DNA from: Pseudoscleropodium purum
Lineage: Eukaryota > Streptophyta > Bryopsida > Hypnales > Brachytheciaceae
Reading direction: 5' to 3'
Assembly (NCBI GenBank): GCA_963969395.1
Contig: OZ017804.1
Location: 9,052,001-9,116,000 of the forward strand
Length of the DNA stretch: 64,000 bases
A program made the position numbers and the translations under genes. Below, one piece after another: positions 59,271 through 64,000 of this stretch (positions within the stretch are counted from its first letter, which is position 1; each line of letters starts with the position of its first letter). The notes beneath the pieces are model-generated. The model ran no database searches, had not been told where the DNA came from, and saw only the letters and a program-made list of their open reading frames with translations.

Positions 59271-61214
59271 ATGTCGAGTAGCACGACCTCGCCTCTGCTG
59301 CGCGACGACGATGACGACGACGGTGGCGTGCTGCGAGGCCCGCGCGAGGGTGACTTGGAGCGCCTCATGCGATCCTTGAGCGAGGACGTAAACTCCCAAA
59401 CGCAGTCCAACCACACCCAGTGGCATCATGGGTACGAGCAGCTGCATCACGAGTTCGGCGCGCTGCAGCAACCATCGGGGGTGTTTCCCAGTCGCCAAGA
59501 GTTTTCGTCGTCGACGACGTTTTCGCAATCCCAGCCCTCGTTTCTTCTTGAGCTTCTGTCCATGCCCGCGCCTGCCGTGGGGTGGAACCCGCTTGCCGAC
59601 GTCGCTCACGCCACCAGTGGCATGAATCTCCACAGCTTTCCCAGCTTGCAACGGCAGCAACCAGATGCGTTCTGGGACTCTTTACCCGAGTACCCACCCT
59701 GGTTCCCCGCGCAAGACGGTCTCCCGGAGCTTCTCACCTCGCCCGCGTTGTGGAACCAAACGGAGAAGGGAAACTCGCACTCGCCACTGGTGTCACCCGC
59801 TGCGAGATCGCCGTCCTCGCCGGCGCACTTGAATTCGGCCGCGAGCACGCTGCCCAGCACGCCGAACTCGTCCATGAGCTCCGGGAGTTTCAGCGACGCG
59901 GGGGCGGTGGATGAGGATCAGTCGCATCAGTCTCATCTAGGCGGAGTGAGCAGCTCGGGACGGCCCTTGCTGCAGCTGCCGCAACCGGTTGCGGGGCCGA
60001 GCGGCAGCAGCAGCGGCGCCAAGCGCAAGGCGCCGGACGGGAACTTGGACGAGAGCTGCGACGAGATTCAGTCCCTCGACTGCAAGAAACCGTAAGCTCC
60101 CAACGTCACTTTGCATTGTGCGTCGTTGTAACCCCTTTTCTCAAACCAATTTTTGAATGTGATAGTCTATGTCGAATGCACTCACTCACGCTGGAGTGCT
60201 GATTGTCTCGAGGGTTGCGAACATTGCATGGGGTTAGAAAATATGATGATCGGGAGATTAACATTCAAGAGTTTGCAGTGATTAAACATTTGCTTTGTGA
60301 CTGTTGTTGGTCTTCTTCAGATCCCACAAGATACGGAAGAAGGGTCCGAAGCGAGTGAGGGAGCCGCGGTACGCCATCCAGACGCGTAGCGACGTCGAAA
60401 TCATGGAAGATGGGTACAAATGGCGCAAGTATGGCCAGAAAGCTGTGAAAAACTCCCCGCATCCACGGTACATAATATCTCCACCATTTCCACATTCTCT
60501 GAATTCAATTTCTTTTGAATCCCGTAATTATCCCCTGTTTCGTCTGTAACATTGAGCATTATTTGAATTTCCAGAAGCTACTATCGATGCACGAATCCCA
60601 AGTGCCCGGTCCGGAAGCGCGTGGAGCGCTCGGCCGAAGACACGGGCTTGGTGATCACGACGTACGAAGGCACCCACACTCACGTCAGCCCCGCGACGGG
60701 CTCGCGGGGCGCCTCTGACGCGCCGCTGCTGCCCGCGTCGGGTGAGCATCCACCCGGTGGCGCGCCTTACCAGGCACCCACCACCACCACTGCGACGACC
60801 ACCTCCACAGGAACTCCTCCCATCCCGCCGCTACCGTCACGCGTCAAGTACGAGCTGCCGCCCGCGAAGGACGTGACGACGGCGGAGGGTCCGTTGCGGC
60901 CCAAGCCGAGTGTTCCGCACGTCGATCCCAGTCGCCTCTTGACGTCGAAGGTGGTCGGAGAGAAAGACAATTCGCTGTTGCTGGCGCAGCAATTGCTTGC
61001 GGATGAACCGAAAGTTGCCGCGGGGGAGAAGAGCCGGAGTGAGCATTTGATGAAGGATTTGCAAGATGCCATGTGCTGGGGGAGTATTCCATCGCGCACG
61101 CAAGAGATGGCTTCCTTGACGGCGTCGCCGTCACCGGGTGGGTTGAGCGAAGGCTTGCTGGAAGATATTGTGCGACACCGGCATGGCGGGCTGGAAGGCG
61201 CGGACCGGTTTTGA
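59271..61214 (+). CDS. WRKY transcription factor, group IIc
   Basis: Three exons, 59271-60091, 60321-60467 and 60575-61214, join in frame with GT/AG borders to 535 residues. The start (GCCATGTCG) is the first ATG of this frame. The N-terminal 270 residues are Ser/Pro/Gln-rich with an acidic run (Asp 12-17), likely regulatory. A basic KKGPKRVR stretch (280-287) may be a nuclear signal. The single WRKY domain has WRKYGQK at 308-314 and a C-X4-C-X23-H-X-H zinc finger (C328, C333, H357, H359), which defines group II; the [19 protein letters not shown] context is that of IIc. The second intron splits the Arg codon of PR|SYYRC, the conserved R-type WRKY intron. WRKY proteins bind W-boxes (TTGACC/T) in stress and developmental promoters. 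The target genes are unknown. Confidence 0.93.
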
Positions 61215-61302
61215 ATGCATTTTCGGAGGGAGAGCGAGCGAGCGCGGTGCAATTGCTGTGACCGTCAGTACATTTGTTGGAGGGGTCCGCGTTCCCGTGT
61301 TA

Positions 61303-61875
61303 CAACCTCATTTCCCTTCCATCGCCGCCAACATGAATCCACCATGCAAGAAGTGGCTTTGAGCACCAAGAGCTTCGTTGCTCAACTATCTCAGATTCTA
61401 TGAGCTTTGGGGTGCCCAAACACCATTGATTCGACGAGGTTTGGTGCTCAAGTCCCACTGATTCTACAAGGTCTGCTGGTGCCGTAGCGCCACTGATTCT
61501 ACTAGTATCGCAAGCCAGTGAGACTCGCCACTTGTTTTTGGAGTGGCGATGTCGGAAGTGTTGTGATTTGGGTTTGCCCAACCTCATTTCCCTTCTGTCT
61601 TTCCCAACATGAATCCACCCACCACGCAAGAACTGACTTTGAGCGCCAAGACCTTTGAATGTTGCTCAACTATCACAGTCCCTCCCAGGTCTGGTGCCCA
61701 AACACCAATTGATTCTACAAGATTTGGTGCCCCAATCGCCATTGATTCTACGAAGTTTGGTGCCCTTCCCTTGGTGCGCAAGCACCACCGATTCTCCAAG
61801 CCGCTGCCGGCTCGGCACTTCATTCGGTTTTTAGGAGTTGCGGTGTTGGAGGTGTCGCGATTTGGTTCAAAATCG
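61303..61875. repeat. Tandem duplication downstream of the WRKY gene, period about 276 bp
   Basis: A unit beginning CAACCTCATTTCCCTTC at 61,303 recurs at 61,579, and the copies match in order to the GATTTGG close (61,566 and 61,859). Within each unit a phrase of about 30 bp (TTGATTCTAC-AG-TTTGGTGC type) is itself repeated. It lies in or just after the WRKY 3' UTR. Confidence 0.8.
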
Positions 61876-62079
61876 TTTCCCCTCCTCCGCTGCAACTGAT
61901 TGGATGTCCCACAATTGTATAGGATCCCCATGTATCGATTCAGTTTTGTAAAGAACAGGTCTACAGAAAGAGTAGCGGCCCTGTTAGGGTTGCCTATTAT
62001 AGGAGTGCTGTCGTTACGACCACATTTTTCCATCACGGCTCGCAGCTTGCCCTGGTTGGCATAGGATCCCCCCTCCCCA

Positions 62080-62111
62080 CCTCTCCCCTCCCCCTCTCTC
62101 TCTCTCTCTCT
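62080..62111. repeat. Pyrimidine (CT) microsatellite
   Basis: CCCCTCCCC followed by about ten CT dinucleotides. Simple sequence. Confidence 0.8.
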
Positions 62112-62390
62112 CGTCAGGATAGGAGCAGTAGAGTATCCCTGTATTTAATTTTCGATGCCCAGTTGTTGGAGATTGAAAAGCTCCGTTAAGGAGGACACCA
62201 CTATATGAAAAAGCTTTCTCGGTGACATGTCTTGGAAGAAGCTCACTTTGCCATTCTTTCCGCTGGATAAAGCTGTGAGTCATCTGGGTGCTGGGCTGCT
62301 GGACTGCTGGTTCCGTGTTGCTGTTTCTGGGTTGGTTCAGGCGTAGACCTGTTCACACTGTTGCTCCAACCACTACGGACGCAATTTGCG

Positions 62391-62409
62391 TTGACTTTGG
62401 GAGTTGACT
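62391..62409 (+). promoter_or_regulatory. Pair of W-box cores (TTGACT)
   Basis: TTGACT occurs at 62,391-62,396 and 62,404-62,409, about 1.2 kb after the WRKY stop codon. W-boxes are the sites of WRKY proteins. Two close copies could be chance, or could belong to a gene outside this window. Confidence 0.3.
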
Positions 62410-62620
62410 TGTACAGCTGACTTGCAACAAACCGGCCATGATCGATGTCCTGTGTCCTTGCTGCTCGGGAGGTGGGGCTCTGACTGGGCCACTGGGGCTT
62501 CGTTCCATGAGTCCATGTGAAATTATGAGTGGGTGAGCTTCACCAGTTCGTCCTTCCATGTGCACCTGGTAGGGGCGCCCATGCCGGTGTTCCCCCAAGT
62601 AGCACTGTCCAAGACCCAAG

Positions 62621-62970
62621 AGGAAGGTAACTACACCTGAAATTGACCCAATAGGCAATTCAACAAGAGTAAGGTGACTACACCTGAAATTGATCAAATA
62701 AGCAATTTTAGCATGAGGAAGGTGACTACACCAAAAAATTGACCAAATAAGCAATTTAGCAAGAGGAAGGTGACTACACCAAAAAATGACCCGATAAGTA
62801 ATTCAACAAGAGTAAGGTGACTACACCTAAAATTGACCAAATAAGCAATCTAGCAAGAGAAAAGTTCTCGGCTTTTATGGTGTTCTCAGCAAGAGTGAGG
62901 TCACTACACCTAAAATTAATTGAATAAGCAATTCAGTAAGAGGAAGGTGACTTCATCTAAATTCAACCAA
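62621..62970. repeat. Minisatellite with 47-48 bp unit
   Basis: Units starting AAGGTGACTACACC occur at 62,624 (as AAGGTAACT), 62,671, 62,719, 62,767 and 62,814, with diverged units near 62,895 and 62,944. Each reads AAGGTGACTACACC, then AAATTGACCAAATAAGCAAT, then an AGCAAGAGG-type end. A break of about 30 bp after the fifth unit carries unrelated sequence. Confidence 0.88.
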
Positions 62971-64000
62971 AGAAACAATTCATCATGGTTCCCATTATTA
63001 TATTGAATTTTTTTAGCAAGATCTTCTGGGTGGTCAAAAAGGGATTCTAAATTCTCTTAGAATGTGTTTTTTGGACTCCCTACGAATAAACTATAATTAT
63101 TAAAAATGCTAAGAAAAGGTATTTTAAAACCAACACGAAATTGTTGTGAATAGTGGACAGGAATCTATAGGGGTTGGCTTTAGAAAGGGGGAGAAATTAA
63201 GTGTAGTTACTTGATAGCAAGATAATAATCCCTTTTTGTGACCCTTGAAGTTAGGCCACCTTATATTGTGGAAGAACATACTTTTCTAGATACCTCGCTA
63301 AACTTTCTTCAATTTAAAAAGAAGCCTTTTGCAACTAATGAATTATGTGAGGTGTCTATTCAATTTTTTGTTTGATTCACAAAAAAAAGGTGACCAAATT
63401 TAGATTTACACAAAATGAGTCTACTTTAAACTCTACCATTGTGTATAAACTCCAGACATTAGAAATAAAAGAAGCCCAAGAATATCAAGCAAAAGCTCAA
63501 GGTTATGGTTTGTAAAGCCCATATATAAGCTTCAACCTAGTATCCAAATGGACCTTTGGAACCGTAGCCTTATTGCAATTTAGTTCTATAGGATACTCTT
63601 TCTACAAGTGAGAGAGAGTCTTCATTTAATTTTTTCTAGTGTGAATTTACAAAACTATTTTCTTATATAAATCACTTTAATGAAGAATCTTAATACTCGT
63701 GTCTAAAAGAATTTCTATGTGGAAATTAGGGTTTCAAATTCAATTTCAATATTTTCTTCATAAGTAGGAATTTATGGATCTATTCATCAATGCAAATTCA
63801 TTTTGAGTCCGTTGATATCCTATCTTGTGCTTCCTTTTGAGAATCTCATCTTTGTTGGGAATTATCAAAATCAACCTTTGTCTATATCAAACATTCCTTT
63901 CCTTGTTAGGATTGTTTTTCTCAATGATAATTTCTATGTTTAGCAATCCTCAATATTCACAACAAGAAAATCTATCATTCCTTTTTGAAAAATATTCTAA
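62971..64000. other. AT-rich right edge of the window
   Basis: No gene, terminal repeat or strong motif was seen. The composition matches the left edge of the window. Confidence 0.5.

Noticed and set aside
1..64000. CRISPR arrays, bacterial operons, phage or organelle segments
   Set aside because: No regularly spaced direct repeats of CRISPR type and no polycistronic coding layout. Spliced nuclear plant genes exclude a prokaryotic or organelle origin.

Overview
The window is nuclear DNA of a land plant. It has spliced genes with GT-AG introns, a DYW-type PPR organelle RNA editing factor, a plastid carotenoid isomerase with a transit-peptide-like N-terminus, and a group IIc WRKY factor, all set in AT-rich, repeat-filled intergenic DNA. 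The moss-like look of the PPR protein and the intron-poor CRTISO suggest a bryophyte, most likely a moss. That placement is inference and was not tested.

Layout. 1-3.7 kb is AT-rich and non-genic. 4,554-7,340 (-) is an intronless PPR-DYW gene. 7,499-11,463 is a large head-to-head inverted duplication: the right arm is the 5' part of a real ten-exon SWAP70-like PH/coiled-coil gene (9,811-14,726, +), and the left arm is a truncated copy of its first three coding exons on the - strand, just upstream of the PPR gene. 17,792-20,185 (+) is CRTISO, with a TATA box and an upstream ORF. 20.4-57 kb is a gene desert of about 36 kb. 59,271-61,214 (+) is a three-exon WRKY gene. The right end holds a tandem duplication and a 47-48 bp minisatellite.

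The desert is not featureless. It holds six copies (one a 5' half) of a roughly 0.9 kb element that starts with CCCCTAAAG-type inverted termini next to TTAA, in both orientations, plus several less related elements with the same kind of ends. It also holds a degraded LINE and two tiny LINE tails with long target-site duplications, a PIF/Harbinger-like element with TAA duplications beside the WRKY gene, several foldback MITE-like hairpins, tRNA-derived SINE candidates, and a 12-bp minisatellite.

The four genes are not an operon and share no obvious pathway. CRTISO acts in plastid carotenoid synthesis, the PPR protein is predicted to edit organelle transcripts, SWAP70-like is a probable phosphoinositide-binding signalling protein, and WRKY is a transcription factor. 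All exon borders were read by eye from reading frame, GT/AG sites and family similarity; no alignment or search was run.
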